Shown piece by piece: positions 24,069-33,307 of a stretch of DNA of 64,000 nucleotides. Every line of letters starts with the position of its first letter. The stretch's first letter is position 1. The notes under the pieces were generated by a model. The model saw nothing but the letters and a program-made list of their open reading frames with translations. It had not been told where the DNA came from and made no database searches. This DNA is from JANRKF01 sp964519595 (lineage in GTDB: Bacteria; Pseudomonadota; Alphaproteobacteria; Rickettsiales; SXRF01). The DNA lies in assembly GCA_964519595.1 (NCBI GenBank), contig CAZFJN010000002.1:25172-89171 (forward strand), read 5' to 3'. Position numbers and translations under genes: made by a program.

Positions 24069-27026
24069 ATGAAAGACTCAGCGATTATCGTGCGTGGTGC
24101 GAAGGAGCATAATCTCAAGAATATTGATGTTACTATTCCGAAAAACAAGCTGGTGGTGATTACCGGACCTTCCGGATCAGGAAAATCTAGCCTGGCTTTT
24201 GACACTATTTATGCCGAGGGGCAGCGCCGCTATGTTGAATCGCTTTCAGCTTATGCGCGGCAGTTTCTCAATATACATGACAAGCCGGATGTGGAAAGCA
24301 TAGACGGTTTATCGCCGGCAATTGCCATTGACCAGAAAACAACCTCGCGCAATCCGCGTTCTACAGTTGGAACTGTTACGGAAATATATGATTATCTACG
24401 CCTTCTTTATGCGCGAGTCGGCATCCCTTATTCTCCGGCAACTGGCTTGCCTATTGAAAGTCAGACTGTCTCGCAGATGGTTGATCGTATTATGGAGCTT
24501 CCGGAAGGAACAAAAATTTATCTTCTTGCTCCGATAGTTCGTGGACATAAGGGCGAATATCGCAAAGAGCTGGAATCTTTGCGTAAAAAAGGCTTCCAGC
24601 GGTTTAAAATAGATGGTCAGATTTATGAAATGGACGATCTTCCTGCTCTTGATAAAAATAAAAAACACGAAATAAAAGTTGTGGTTGATCGCTTAGTGAT
24701 CACGCCGGAGCTTGGCAATAGATTGCCGGATTCAATAGAAGCGGCTTTAGGGCTTGGCGAGGGGCTTATCGAGGTTGAAATTGTTGAACAATCTCAGACA
24801 ATGGCAAAAAATGGCAGCGATGCAAAACGCCAGAATAAGAAATCTAAAAATAATGATTCCGCAGAAAACAGCGCTGCTTCTGAGCAGAATTCCTTATCAT
24901 TCATAATGAGCAGTAAATTTTCCTGTCCGGTAAGCGGCTTTACATTGTCGGAAATTGAGCCGCGGCTTTTTTCTTTCAATAGTCCTTATGGCGCTTGCCC
25001 TGATTGCGATGGTCTTGGCAATAAAATGTTTTTTGATCCTGATATGATCATCCCTGATACTGCAAAATCTCTGGCTAATGGCGCAATAGCTCCCTGGGAA
25101 AATACCAGCAGCAAATATTATATGCAGACATTGGAAGGACTTGCCGCTCATTATAAATTCAGCCTTTATACAGCTTTCCGTGATTTGCCGAAAAATATTC
25201 AGGAAATAATTCTATACGGCAGCAATGAACAGCCAATTCGAATTCCCTATATGGACGGCGCGCGTAGCTATATTGCCAATAAACCTTTTGAAGGAATTGT
25301 GCCAAGTCTGGAACGGCGCTGGAAAGAAACCGACAGCGAGTGGATGCGCGAAGAGCTGGAAAAATATAAAAGTGAACATCATTGCGATGCTTGCGGCGGC
25401 GCACGTCTTAAATCTGAGGCTTTGTGCGTTAAAATCGGCGGTTTGCATATTGGCGAAATTACCACTATGTCAATTGATGCCGCGCATGAATGGTTTGAAA
25501 AAATCAGCAAAAAACTTTCAAAAAAACAACAGAGCATTGCTGATAAAATTCTCAAGGAAATACGCGAGCGCCTTAAATTTCTGATGAATGTCGGCTTGGA
25601 ATATCTGACTCTTAACCGTGAATCAGGAACTCTCTCCGGCGGAGAATCGCAACGCATTCGCCTTGCCTCGCAAATTGGCAGCGGACTTTCCGGAGTTCTT
25701 TATGTTCTTGATGAACCGTCAATAGGCTTGCATCAGGCAGATAATGAGCGATTGTTGGCAACTTTGCGGCATTTGCGCGAACTTGGCAATACGGTTATTG
25801 TCGTTGAACATGATGAAGATACCATGCGCGCCGCTGATTATTTAATTGATATAGGACCAGGGGCCGGAATTCATGGCGGCTATATAGTCTCGCAAGGAAC
25901 TCCGCAGCAGGTTGCAAAAGATAAAAACAGCTTAACCGGACAATATCTAAGCGGAGTTAAATCAATTCCTGTTCCAGCGCAGCGGCGCTCGGCGAGCAAG
26001 AATAAGCGTATAATTATCAAAAACGCGCATGGCAATAATCTGAAAAATATCACTGCGGAAATTCCGCTTGGCACTTTTACCGCCGTAACCGGAGTTTCCG
26101 GCGGCGGCAAATCAACTCTGGTTATTGAAACCTTATACCGCGCTGTTGCCAAGAGATTGCACGGTTCTCGCGCTAATCCGCAATTGCATGATTCAATTTC
26201 CGGCCTTGAATTTATCGACAAGGTTATTGAAATAGATCAATCGCCAATCGGACGCACGCCGCGCAGCAATCCGGCTACTTATACTGGCGCTTTCACGCCG
26301 ATTCGTGACTGGTTTGCCGCTCTTCCTGATGCAAAGGCGCGTGGTTATGAGGCAGGACGTTTTTCTTTTAATGTTAAAGGCGGTCGCTGCGAGGCTTGTC
26401 AGGGCGATGGCATGATAAAAATTGAAATGCATTTTCTGCCGGATGTTTATGTTAAATGCGATGTCTGTCATGGCGCGCGCTATAATCGTGAAACTCTGGA
26501 AGTTAAATATAAAAACAAATCAATTTCTGATGTTTTACAGATGACTGTTGACGAAGGCGCGGATTTCTTTGCCGCGCAACCGGGAATTCGTGAAAAACTA
26601 ATGGCAATGAAGGAAGTAGGGCTTGGCTATATCGCAATCGGACAGTCGGCAACAACTCTCTCCGGAGGAGAGGCGCAGCGTATAAAACTTGCCAAGGAAT
26701 TGTCAAAACGCGCAACCGGACGGACTTTATATATTCTTGATGAGCCGACAACCGGCTTGCATTCAGACGATATAAAAAAATTGCTGCTGGTATTGCATAA
26801 GCTGGTTGATTCTGGCAATACTGTGCTGGTAATTGAGCATAATCTTGATGTAATAAAAACTGCTGATTATGTAATAGATATAGGACCAGGCGGCGGCAAT
26901 AAAGGCGGCAAAATAGTCGCCAGCGGAACTCCGGAGCAAATAGCATCATGCAAAACCAGCATAACCGGAAAATACGTAGCGCCGCTGCTATCCGGAGGAA
27001 ATAATAAAAAAACCAAAGTCGCTTGA
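24069..27026 (+). CDS. uvrA: UvrABC system protein A
   Basis: The damage-recognition ATPase of nucleotide excision repair. In 985 residues there are two ABC modules: Walker A GPSGSGKSS near residue 33, signature LSGGESQRIRLASQ with VLYVLDEPSIGLH, then Walker A GVSGGGKST with signature LSGGEAQRIKLAKEL and YILDEPTTGLH. Zinc fingers CPDCDGLG and CEACQGDG plus CDVCHGAR are present. A Lys/Asn/Ser-rich insert lies at about residues 240-275. I saw no convincing alphaproteobacterial SOS box upstream. Length is normal for a UvrA. Confidence 0.98.
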   Translation: MKDSAIIVRGAKEHNLKNIDVTIPKNKLVVITGPSGSGKSSLAFDTIYAEGQRRYVESLSAYARQFLNIHDKPDVESIDGLSPAIAIDQKTTSRNPRSTVGTVTEIYDYLRLLYARVGIPYSPATGLPIESQTVSQMVDRIMELPEGTKIYLLAPIVRGHKGEYRKELESLRKKGFQRFKIDGQIYEMDDLPALDKNKKHEIKVVVDRLVITPELGNRLPDSIEAALGLGEGLIEVEIVEQSQTMAKNGSDAKRQNKKSKNNDSAENSAASEQNSLSFIMSSKFSCPVSGFTLSEIEPRLFSFNSPYGACPDCDGLGNKMFFDPDMIIPDTAKSLANGAIAPWENTSSKYYMQTLEGLAAHYKFSLYTAFRDLPKNIQEIILYGSNEQPIRIPYMDGARSYIANKPFEGIVPSLERRWKETDSEWMREELEKYKSEHHCDACGGARLKSEALCVKIGGLHIGEITTMSIDAAHEWFEKISKKLSKKQQSIADKILKEIRERLKFLMNVGLEYLTLNRESGTLSGGESQRIRLASQIGSGLSGVLYVLDEPSIGLHQADNERLLATLRHLRELGNTVIVVEHDEDTMRAADYLIDIGPGAGIHGGYIVSQGTPQQVAKDKNSLTGQYLSGVKSIPVPAQRRSASKNKRIIIKNAHGNNLKNITAEIPLGTFTAVTGVSGGGKSTLVIETLYRAVAKRLHGSRANPQLHDSISGLEFIDKVIEIDQSPIGRTPRSNPATYTGAFTPIRDWFAALPDAKARGYEAGRFSFNVKGGRCEACQGDGMIKIEMHFLPDVYVKCDVCHGARYNRETLEVKYKNKSISDVLQMTVDEGADFFAAQPGIREKLMAMKEVGLGYIAIGQSATTLSGGEAQRIKLAKELSKRATGRTLYILDEPTTGLHSDDIKKLLLVLHKLVDSGNTVLVIEHNLDVIKTADYVIDIGPGGGNKGGKIVASGTPEQIASCKTSITGKYVAPLLSGGNNKKTKVA

Positions 27027-27070
27027 TTGATTTTATTGCTAATATAAAAACAAATTATCGGAGATTTAAA

Positions 27071-27751
27071 ATGACCTCTGACGACAAAGAGACAGAAAAA
27101 TTTCCAAGGATTTTCGAAGAACCTCCAGATGAAATAATTTCTCCTAAGCAGCGTATAAAAGAGAAAGCATCAGAATTATTACCATTGCTTGATTCATTTC
27201 AAGCTGTTTACGCAGAAAAATCAGCGGCGATTAATGATAAAATATTGGAAGTAAGGAATTTTAATAAAACAGAAGAAGAAAGAATCGAAATATTATATTC
27301 ATTATTTTATGGTTATAGTAGAGACGAATTTTCTGGTTATAGTAGAGGCAAATTTTCTGGCTATAGTAGAGACGATACAAAATTAAGCATGAATGAGGAG
27401 ATGATTCATAGTCTGATTACTAAAGGAATTGATGAAACGAGAGGTGTGCTGCTTTTTCTTTCAGGCGATGGTAAAAAGAACAATAGGAACATTGGATTCC
27501 ATTATAGGCATTCTATGGTTACGAGTGATCTTGATATTTTGGCGCATGTTTGCAAAAATGAATATTTGATAAGGTTCATAAGTGAGTATGGTTTTAAGAA
27601 TAATAACGCGATAGCAGAAAAACAAAAGCAATTGATTGAGAATTTGGCGGAAGGATTAGTTGATATTTACAATTTAATGTATAAACCTCCGAATCTTACT
27701 CCGCCACGTCTTAAATATATAAATGGTGATCATAGAGGCAGGGGAGCATGA
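27071..27751 (+). CDS. Hypothetical protein with three GYSR repeats
   Basis: A 226-residue soluble, charged protein that I do not recognise. Residues about 78-105 contain a 21-bp tandem repeat (GYSRDEFS, GYSRGKFS, GYSRDD; nt about 27310-27375). Downstream lies LLFLSGDGKKNNRNIGFHYRH. The ATG at 27071 follows CGGAGA. An upstream in-frame start at 27023 overlaps uvrA and is less likely. It is in line with uvrA and the following GST but I infer no shared role. Confidence 0.6.
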   Translation: MTSDDKETEKFPRIFEEPPDEIISPKQRIKEKASELLPLLDSFQAVYAEKSAAINDKILEVRNFNKTEEERIEILYSLFYGYSRDEFSGYSRGKFSGYSRDDTKLSMNEEMIHSLITKGIDETRGVLLFLSGDGKKNNRNIGFHYRHSMVTSDLDILAHVCKNEYLIRFISEYGFKNNNAIAEKQKQLIENLAEGLVDIYNLMYKPPNLTPPRLKYINGDHRGRGA

Positions 27752-27760
27752 GGTGACGAC

Positions 27761-28381
27761 ATGACTAAAAATATAACTAAAGGTACATTATTTTATTCTC
27801 CTAATTCTCCTTATGCTCGCAAGTGCCGGATTATTATTGCTGAGAAGAATTTAGCCGGAATTGAGCAGATTGCGGTTAATGCAATGGAAAATCCGCCGCA
27901 ATTGCTGGCGGTTAATCCACTGGGAACAGTTCCTGCTATGATTACCGCTGATGGTTTGCATTTGTGTGACAGCAGCATTATCTGCGAATATCTTGATTCT
28001 CTGCCTTCTGATTCGCCGCGCCTGATCAGTAGTGATGATGGTGCGCGTTTATGCGTTATGGCGCTTGCGGAAATGGCCGGCGGCATAATTGACGCGGCGG
28101 TGGTTTGTGTGGTCGAAGGTCGCCGTCCAGCTGATAAAATCAATCCGCCTGTGCTTGAGCGCAAGGAAAAGGCGATTATGCGAACAATTGACAAAATAGC
28201 GGCGGCAAATTTAAATTTTGACCTTCCGCTGACGCTGGGAAGTCTCAGCCTGGCAGTCGCACTGCTTTATGTTGATTTCCGTCTTCCGCATCTGCTCTGG
28301 CGGAAAAACCATCAAAAACTAGCAAGCTGGGCAGATGAAATGGCAAAAAAACCATCTTTCTTAAGCACGAAACCACTTTGA
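27761..28381 (+). CDS. Glutathione S-transferase family protein
   Basis: A 206-residue GST-fold protein. The N-terminal thioredoxin-like domain has YSPNSPYARKCRIIIAEKNL, the cis-Pro motif LGTVPAMI and the glutathione gamma-Glu-binding LCDSSIICEYLD. An all-helical C-terminal domain follows. The Ser in the SPNSPYARK loop suggests a beta/omega-type active site. Substrate unknown. It starts nine bases after the preceding gene. Confidence 0.88.
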   Translation: MTKNITKGTLFYSPNSPYARKCRIIIAEKNLAGIEQIAVNAMENPPQLLAVNPLGTVPAMITADGLHLCDSSIICEYLDSLPSDSPRLISSDDGARLCVMALAEMAGGIIDAAVVCVVEGRRPADKINPPVLERKEKAIMRTIDKIAAANLNFDLPLTLGSLSLAVALLYVDFRLPHLLWRKNHQKLASWADEMAKKPSFLSTKPL

Positions 28382-28390
28382 TTTTGTTGC

Positions 28391-28534
28391 TTATATCAAT
28401 TCCTGATTAGCAGGAGCGCGGCGGTCGCAGGGCGAGTTTTCCGTGCCAACGCAAGGGCTTTTCAGCTCCGGAACTGGATTGCTGCAGGCGGCAAGCGCAA
28501 GCGACGCTAATGCTATTAGAACGATATTTTTCAT
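28391..28534 (-). CDS. Small lipoprotein, possibly VirB7-like
   Basis: A 47-residue ORF starting at 28534, below the usual ORF-length threshold. It has a signal peptide with lipobox (LASLALAAC), a short Pro-rich part with PELKSPCVGTENSPC, and no more. Its ATG overlaps the stop of the glycosyltransferase gene (ATGA), so it is translationally coupled to it. The size, one lipid-anchor Cys and two following cysteines, and the separate virB8/virB9 pair 7-9 kb away, suggest a VirB7-type lipoprotein of a scattered type IV secretion system. It could equally be an entericidin-like lipoprotein. Confidence 0.6.
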   Translation of the reverse strand: MKNIVLIALASLALAACSNPVPELKSPCVGTENSPCDRRAPANQELI

Positions 28535-29691
28535 GCCTTATTGCTGTACAATAATTCCTTGTACACTTCCAGAGTTTTTTTACACATTATGTCAATGGAA
28601 AATTGCCGAGCATTATTGGTAGCGTCAGTGGCGATCTGTTCGATTAATTGCTGATCAAGATTCAGGACATTATCAATAGCGCGTGTTAGCGCGGCAACAT
28701 CGCCAGGCGGCACAAGCAGGCCGGTTTTGCCGTGAATAACTGTTTCCCGCGCGCCGCCGTGATTAGTGGCAATTGTCGGTTTGCCCATTGCCTGCGCTTC
28801 CAGCACCACGCGGCCAAAAGCTTCCGGTTCAATCGAAGTTGCAACAACCAGCCGCGCCAGCATATATGCCTCTGTGATATAGGAAGTATGCGGCGCAAAA
28901 CGCACATGCCCTTCGAGGCCGGATTCAGCTATTAATTGTTCAAGCTCGCGGCGATAATTGCCGCCTTTTTTATCATCACCAAGAATAACCGCGAAAAAAC
29001 GGCGATGTTTCATTGCCGCCAGCGCGCGCAGAAATACATCCTGACCTTTCCAGCGCGTTATCCTTCCGGGAAAAAGGATCAGCGGCAATTCCATAGGCAA
29101 TCGCCATTCTTTCACTAAAATATCCATGCGTTGATGAGAGAATAAATCCGGCGTGAAAAGGCGCAAATCAACGCCGCGATGAATAATGCGTAGACGCGAT
29201 TTATCTACGGAATAATTTTTCTGAATATGTTCAGCGATGAAGTCGGAAATGGCGATTACTCTTTCTCCGCGCAGCATAACGCTGTTATAATATTTTTTGA
29301 GAAAGCCGCTTGTGCCGTAAGTGCCGTGGAAAGTGGTCATGAAATGCGCTGCGCCATTGCGGCAGGCCAGCCATGCGCTCCAGGCTGGCGCGCGCGATCG
29401 TGCATGAACTATATCAACCTTATAATCCTTGATTAGCTGCGCTATTTTCCGGCTGTTTTTCCAGATGATGAAAGGATTTTTGCTGGCCAGTGGTAATTGT
29501 ATATGTGTTGCGCCGATGCGTTGCAATTGCGCGACCATATTGCCGCCGCTGGAAGCAACCAAAGCTGTTGCGCCATTTTGCACGAGAGCAGAAGCTATTT
29601 CCACTGTGCCGCGTTCAACGCCGCCGCTACGCAGAGCTGGTAATATTTGCAGGATGACAGGAGGTGAAGTTTCAGTCATAATTTCCGGCAA
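28531..29691 (-). CDS. GT4-family glycosyltransferase
   Basis: A 386-residue retaining glycosyltransferase with GT-B fold. The N-terminal domain has LRSGGVERGTVEIASAL and the C-terminal domain has FPGRITRWKGQDVFLRAL and the EX7E motif EPEAFGRVVLEAQAMGKP. Such enzymes add sugars to lipopolysaccharide or other glycans; the acceptor is unknown. The tiny lipoprotein overlaps its 3' end and no other glycan gene is next to it. Confidence 0.9.
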   Translation of the reverse strand: MPEIMTETSPPVILQILPALRSGGVERGTVEIASALVQNGATALVASSGGNMVAQLQRIGATHIQLPLASKNPFIIWKNSRKIAQLIKDYKVDIVHARSRAPAWSAWLACRNGAAHFMTTFHGTYGTSGFLKKYYNSVMLRGERVIAISDFIAEHIQKNYSVDKSRLRIIHRGVDLRLFTPDLFSHQRMDILVKEWRLPMELPLILFPGRITRWKGQDVFLRALAAMKHRRFFAVILGDDKKGGNYRRELEQLIAESGLEGHVRFAPHTSYITEAYMLARLVVATSIEPEAFGRVVLEAQAMGKPTIATNHGGARETVIHGKTGLLVPPGDVAALTRAIDNVLNLDQQLIEQIATDATNNARQFSIDIMCKKTLEVYKELLYSNKA

Positions 29692-29714
29692 TAGGTATTT
29701 TAAATTGTACTTCT

Positions 29715-30491
29715 ATGCAACCATCATTTCATAAACCATCATTTCATAAAACAAAACACACAAGCCTTGCTTATCTACAGCAGGATGGAAAAAATCCGGC
29801 CATAATGTTTCTTTCCGGATTTCGTTCTGACATGAGCGGCGCGAAAGCTTCTTTTCTGGCGGAATATTGTGCAGCGCGTGGACAAAGCTTTGTGCGTTTT
29901 GATTATTCCGGACATGGCAAATCCGGCGGCGATTTCCTTTTAGGCACTATTGGCGGCTGGAAGGAAGATGCTCTGGAGATATTTGACCATATAGCAGGAG
30001 GCGGAAATAGCAATGGTGAGGTGGTTTTAGTTGGCTCCAGCATGGGCGCATGGCTTGCGCTGCTTATCGCTATGGAAAGGCGCGCACGCGTGCAGGCGAT
30101 TATCGGAATTGCCGCCGCTTGTGATTTTACCGAGCGCCTGATCTGGAATGCTCTTAGTGAACAAGACAAACAAACTATTCTCACGGAAAAAATCTATTAC
30201 GCTCCTTCCTGCTACGGCGAAGAGCCTTATCCGATAACGCTGAATTTAATAGAAGAGGGCAGAAAACATCTGTTGCTTGATAAGCCTGTAATTGATGTTT
30301 CCTGTCCGGTTCATTTGCTGCACGGCACAGATGATGCTGACGTTCCGCTTGCCATAGCGCAGGAGATCATGTCAAAACTGGCTGGCAAGGATCATAGCTC
30401 GCTTACGGTGATTTCCGGCGGCGATCACCGCCTTTCCAAAGCAAAAGAGCTGGAAATGCTGTCCTTAGTTCTTGGCAAGGCGCTTTCCTGA
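29715..30491 (+). CDS. Alpha/beta hydrolase
   Basis: A 258-residue alpha/beta hydrolase. The nucleophile Ser lies in VGSSMGAWLALLIA, the acid Asp in HGTDDADVPLA and the His in GGDHRLSKAKE; the HG-like oxyanion segment is DYSGHGKSGGD. The C-terminal GGDHRLS pattern is seen in serine aminopeptidase/acyl-hydrolase relatives. Substrate unknown. It is divergent from the glycosyltransferase, whose start is 23 bases away. Confidence 0.88.
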   Translation: MQPSFHKPSFHKTKHTSLAYLQQDGKNPAIMFLSGFRSDMSGAKASFLAEYCAARGQSFVRFDYSGHGKSGGDFLLGTIGGWKEDALEIFDHIAGGGNSNGEVVLVGSSMGAWLALLIAMERRARVQAIIGIAAACDFTERLIWNALSEQDKQTILTEKIYYAPSCYGEEPYPITLNLIEEGRKHLLLDKPVIDVSCPVHLLHGTDDADVPLAIAQEIMSKLAGKDHSSLTVISGGDHRLSKAKELEMLSLVLGKALS

Positions 30492-30592
30492 TTGTCATAG
30501 TCTATTGTCATAATCTATTGTCATAATTCATGTAATCTTTCTGTAATGAATGGTTTTTGTAAGATGTCATAATTAAATTGATAGTTTTATGC

Positions 30593-30758
30593 TATACTCA
30601 TTACACTTGAAGAGTTGGTATTTATTCCAAGTATTTTTGTTCAATATATGAGATAAAAATCGAAGGAATACTTATTGATATTTCAAGATTTTTATCTCAT
30701 ATAGTGAACAATAAAGACGAAGCGAAGAAATAGCAATTCTTCAAGTGTAATGAGTATA
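30593..30758 (-). mobile_element. 166-bp palindromic MITE, copy 1 (inverted relative to copies 2 and 3)
   Basis: A 166-bp element beginning TATACTCATTACACTT and ending with its complement. Almost the whole element is an imperfect inverted repeat around a short centre with ATCAATAAG (or its complement). It is flanked by and starts with TA, as expected for IS630/Tc1-type insertion at TA. No transposase gene is in the window, so it is non-autonomous. Its right end is 10 bases before the next start codon. Confidence 0.82.
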
Positions 30759-30768
30759 TTATCTGCTT

Positions 30769-31113
30769 ATGAATCTTGCAGAAGAAAACAATAATTGCGA
30801 TTACGCAAAAAATCCGGCTTATACGCGCTGCCCTATAATTGTCTCTCAGTGCGGTTATCATGGTGGCGCGACAATCAACGGCGTTTATTTGCCGGAACAG
30901 TTCCTCAGTGAATTAAAAATGGCAACACATGGTTTTCTGGAGCAATATCCGCCGGGATTTTTACAGCATTTGCTGTTACATTACGCTGATTGTGACCTTA
31001 TTGAAGATGAAGCTGGCGATAATTTAACTGACCAGCTGACCTTAACTGAAGATGAGATAGAAAGACGCCGCGAGAAAAACTCGCATTTTGCAGCAAGCAT
31101 GGCCACCGCCTAG
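30769..31113 (+). CDS. Hypothetical protein
   Basis: A 114-residue soluble acidic protein, unrecognised, with three cysteines (CDYA, RCPII, QCGYHGG) near the N-terminus and a Glu-rich tail. The MITE ends 10 bases before the ATG, so the native promoter has been displaced or supplied by the element. It may be functionally linked to the three-gene operon that follows after 137 bases, but no domain proves that. A candidate -35/-10 (TTGCAT/TATAGT) for the following operon lies at about 31140-31166. Confidence 0.55.
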   Translation: MNLAEENNNCDYAKNPAYTRCPIIVSQCGYHGGATINGVYLPEQFLSELKMATHGFLEQYPPGFLQHLLLHYADCDLIEDEAGDNLTDQLTLTEDEIERRREKNSHFAASMATA

Positions 31114-31250
31114 ATTTAGGATTAATCCTAATTTTGTGCTTGCATTGTCAGGATATATCATATAGTCTCTATTTTGTTCAGTGCAGATTTATTGTCTGCA
31201 TACAGCTATAATATCATGTTATTTCAATAAATATTAATTAAGGAGGTGTT

Positions 31251-31898
31251 ATGTTGCTAATAATTCCGCCGCAATCTTCTGATGACCTTGAATCTGGAAA
31301 TATCCATATATTCAGCGAGACAAATCCAGATTTGCCGCATCTGGAGAAAAACAGAGAAAAAAATCGCCATAACGATAATAATGAAAATAACCATAAAAAT
31401 AACCATAATAACCATAATAATAACCATAACAATAATAAGCATCGCGAGAAAAAACGCAGCGATTACTGGCCGGAACATCCTTTTAACCTTGCCGCTGATG
31501 AAGAGTCCTTATGGCGCTCGGTTATTATTCAGGCAATTTTTGATGCTGTGGCCATTGGCAAAAAAGCACGGACAATTCGCCGTAAAAACGAGGCCATGGC
31601 CTGGCTTACGGAAAATAGCGAGGATTTTATTGATGTTTGCCTGCTGGCCGGCCTTGACCATAATTATGTGCGGAAATACGCCAAAAAGGCGCTGCTGAAT
31701 ACAAAAAGCTGGCGAACTGAGCCGGGACATTCCAAGCGCTATCTCAAACGCAAACAGGCACGCGAAAACCGCAAGCAGGCGCTAAAAAACAACTCTCTCA
31801 AAAACAACTCTCTCAAAAACAACGCGCTGAAAGAAGAGCAAGCCGCAACCATTATCCTCAATTTCCATACATTTAATAATGAAAGGAACAATATATGA
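31251..31898 (+). CDS. Hypothetical protein, possible phage-type regulator; first gene of three-gene operon
   Basis: A 215-residue protein with a near-perfect ribosome-binding site (AAGGAGGTG at 31240-31248). Residues about 40-63 are His/Asn repeats (HKNNHNNHNNNHN). A structured middle (ESLWRSVIIQAIFDAVAIGK, then ENSEDFIDVCLLAGLDHNYV) looks like a helical DNA-binding region, and a Lys/Asn tail follows (NNSLKNNSLKNNALK). The combination recalls phage-derived proteins, but I cannot name the family. Its stop overlaps the next start by four bases. Confidence 0.6.
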   Translation: MLLIIPPQSSDDLESGNIHIFSETNPDLPHLEKNREKNRHNDNNENNHKNNHNNHNNNHNNNKHREKKRSDYWPEHPFNLAADEESLWRSVIIQAIFDAVAIGKKARTIRRKNEAMAWLTENSEDFIDVCLLAGLDHNYVRKYAKKALLNTKSWRTEPGHSKRYLKRKQARENRKQALKNNSLKNNSLKNNALKEEQAATIILNFHTFNNERNNI

Positions 31899-32341
31899 TT
31901 AGCGAAATTACCAGAGAAATTAATAGCGAAATTACCAGAGAAAATAATAATAAAATTACCAGCGTAATAAACAGTCGCATAGCCAGCAACGCAATCAGCA
32001 ACGCAATCAGCAACACAATCAGCAACATAACCAGCAACACAACCGGCAAAATCACTGACGAAGCTATTAGTGAAAAACACCAGCTGCTTTATCTTATTTA
32101 TGATCGTTTATGTTTTCATTGCGGTTTCAGAGTAGAAGAATTTTGCTGTAAGCGTGAGCGTTTCGTTGTGCGCCTGCTTGCTTATCCTGATGATCTGCTC
32201 TGCGCTGCTTACAGCTATCTGCTTAAACACACGCCGCCTGATCATTTGCCGGATGAGGAGGAGTTTATCGAATTTATGTCTCCGGAATTCAAGCGGCGCA
32301 ATAATGATGCACAGAAAGCTCTGGGAGGTGCATTCTTATGA
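31895..32341 (+). CDS. Hypothetical protein with Asn/Ile/Ser repeat N-terminus
   Basis: A 148-residue protein. The first 60 residues are repeats (EITREINSEITRE, SNAISNAISNTISN), followed by a compact part with four cysteines (LCFHCGF, FCCKRERF) and an acidic stretch (HLPDEEEFIEF). The cysteines might bind a metal. Unrecognised. It overlaps both neighbours by four bases (ATGA), so all three are translationally coupled. Confidence 0.6.
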   Translation: MISEITREINSEITRENNNKITSVINSRIASNAISNAISNTISNITSNTTGKITDEAISEKHQLLYLIYDRLCFHCGFRVEEFCCKRERFVVRLLAYPDDLLCAAYSYLLKHTPPDHLPDEEEFIEFMSPEFKRRNNDAQKALGGAFL

Positions 32342-32832
32342 GATTATCTCGTTTTACTCGTCGGCGCGGACGTCCAAAAGTGGAAATTCAGGAAAATGAC
32401 CATGGCACGCCGGAGCTGCAACGTAAACGCGCGGCGGAGGAAACTGCCGAGACGCTTGATCTGTGCCTTGGAAAAGGCCTTATTTCTTTGCAACAGCACT
32501 GGTGCGGCATTCATTTTCGCTGGCTTTATACTTTACGTTATGGCGCTCCTAGCGTAAGGGCGCTTGATTTATTGCATGTTGACGGAATTGATATTCCCAA
32601 TGACGATCCTTCATGGCGTGAATCGCGTGAGGCGGAATATCATGAAGCGGCGCTGGCTCTTGCTAACTGGGGATATTTGCGCCTGCTTACTAATATATGT
32701 GTTCATAATCAGCGTCCTGATTTTTTAAAGAGCAGAAATGTTTCTGATTACAAAACCCTCGCTGAATTGCGCGATGGACTTGATATATTAGTTACGCATT
32801 GGCGTAGGAGCAAAAAAAGTAATGACAAATAA
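32338..32832 (+). CDS. Conserved hypothetical protein, last gene of the operon
   Basis: A 164-residue protein with a strongly basic N-terminus (FTRRRGRPKVEIQ), a conserved-looking core (GLISLQQHWCGIHFRWLYTL and GAPSVRALDL) and a mixed C-terminus. It has no signal or membrane segment. The RRGRPK stretch resembles an AT-hook, which with the first gene of the operon suggests DNA interaction. Family unknown. It is coupled to the preceding gene. Confidence 0.6.
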   Translation: MRLSRFTRRRGRPKVEIQENDHGTPELQRKRAAEETAETLDLCLGKGLISLQQHWCGIHFRWLYTLRYGAPSVRALDLLHVDGIDIPNDDPSWRESREAEYHEAALALANWGYLRLLTNICVHNQRPDFLKSRNVSDYKTLAELRDGLDILVTHWRRSKKSNDK

Positions 32833-33076
32833 AATGACAAATAATTATTCAGCTATTTCAGTTGCTAATATTGCTTGCTAAAATTTATCTAAAATATGAG
32901 ATAAATTTTATATGTATTTGATGCAAAACATATTGAAAAATATAAAGAAAATCGCATTTTTATCTTGCAATATGTTTCAATGTGGTGTAGTGTCAATATT
33001 AGCTGATTGAATCAGCGTTCATAGGTGGAGTCCCAAACGGGGGAAACCACTAAACATTCATCATAGGAGAACTACC
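32833..33076 (+). promoter_or_regulatory. Conserved leader of pilin gene 1
   Basis: The region shares with the second pilin leader the motif AAATCGCATTTTT (from 32949) and, exactly 50 bases downstream, the hairpin AGCTGATTGAATCAGCGT (33001-33018). Between them lies TTGCAA...TGTAGT with 15-bp spacing, a weak promoter candidate. A second stem follows (GTGGAGTCCC pairing with GGGGGAAACCAC, about 33026-33050). It looks like a shared regulatory leader for the twin pilins. Confidence 0.65.
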
Positions 33077-33244
33077 ATGAAAACTCTTTTCACACTTTTT
33101 AAAGACGAAAACGGCGCAACTGCAATTGAATATGGTCTGATCGCTGCTCTTATCTCTGTTGCTGCCATTGGCGCAATGACTGCTCTTGGAACTCAGCTTT
33201 CAACTACTTTTGGTGACGTAACTGATAGCCTCGCTGCTGTATAA
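33077..33244 (+). CDS. Flp/Fap-type pilin, copy 1
   Basis: A 55-residue major pilin of the Flp (type IVb, Tad) family. A short basic/acidic start is followed by the conserved G-AT-IEYGLIAAL region (NGATAIEYGLIAALISVAAI), giving a hydrophobic helix, and a small Thr/Ser tail. In Tad systems the prepilin peptidase TadV cuts before the IEYGL segment. The ORF was too short for ordinary ORF calls. No tad/cpa assembly genes are in the window. A ribosome-binding site (AGGAGA, 33065-33070) precedes it, and a terminator follows. Confidence 0.93.
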   Translation: MKTLFTLFKDENGATAIEYGLIAALISVAAIGAMTALGTQLSTTFGDVTDSLAAV

Positions 33245-33277
33245 TAAGCAGTTGATTAGTAGTGTTATTTCCTTAAA

Positions 33278-33307
33278 AAGCCCGCCTGTAAAAAGGCGGG
33301 CTTTTTT
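33278..33307 (+). terminator. Rho-independent terminator of pilin gene 1
   Basis: The stem AAGCCCGCC / GGCGGGCTT with a 7-nt loop is followed by T6. It is GC-rich in an AT-rich region, as expected for an intrinsic terminator. It isolates the first pilin gene from the second, so the two are transcribed separately. Confidence 0.95.

Noticed and set aside
31257..31698. Overlapping ORFs in the other frames over the His/Asn repeat
   Set aside because: They follow from the repeat; the frame with the strong ribosome-binding site at 31251 is chosen.
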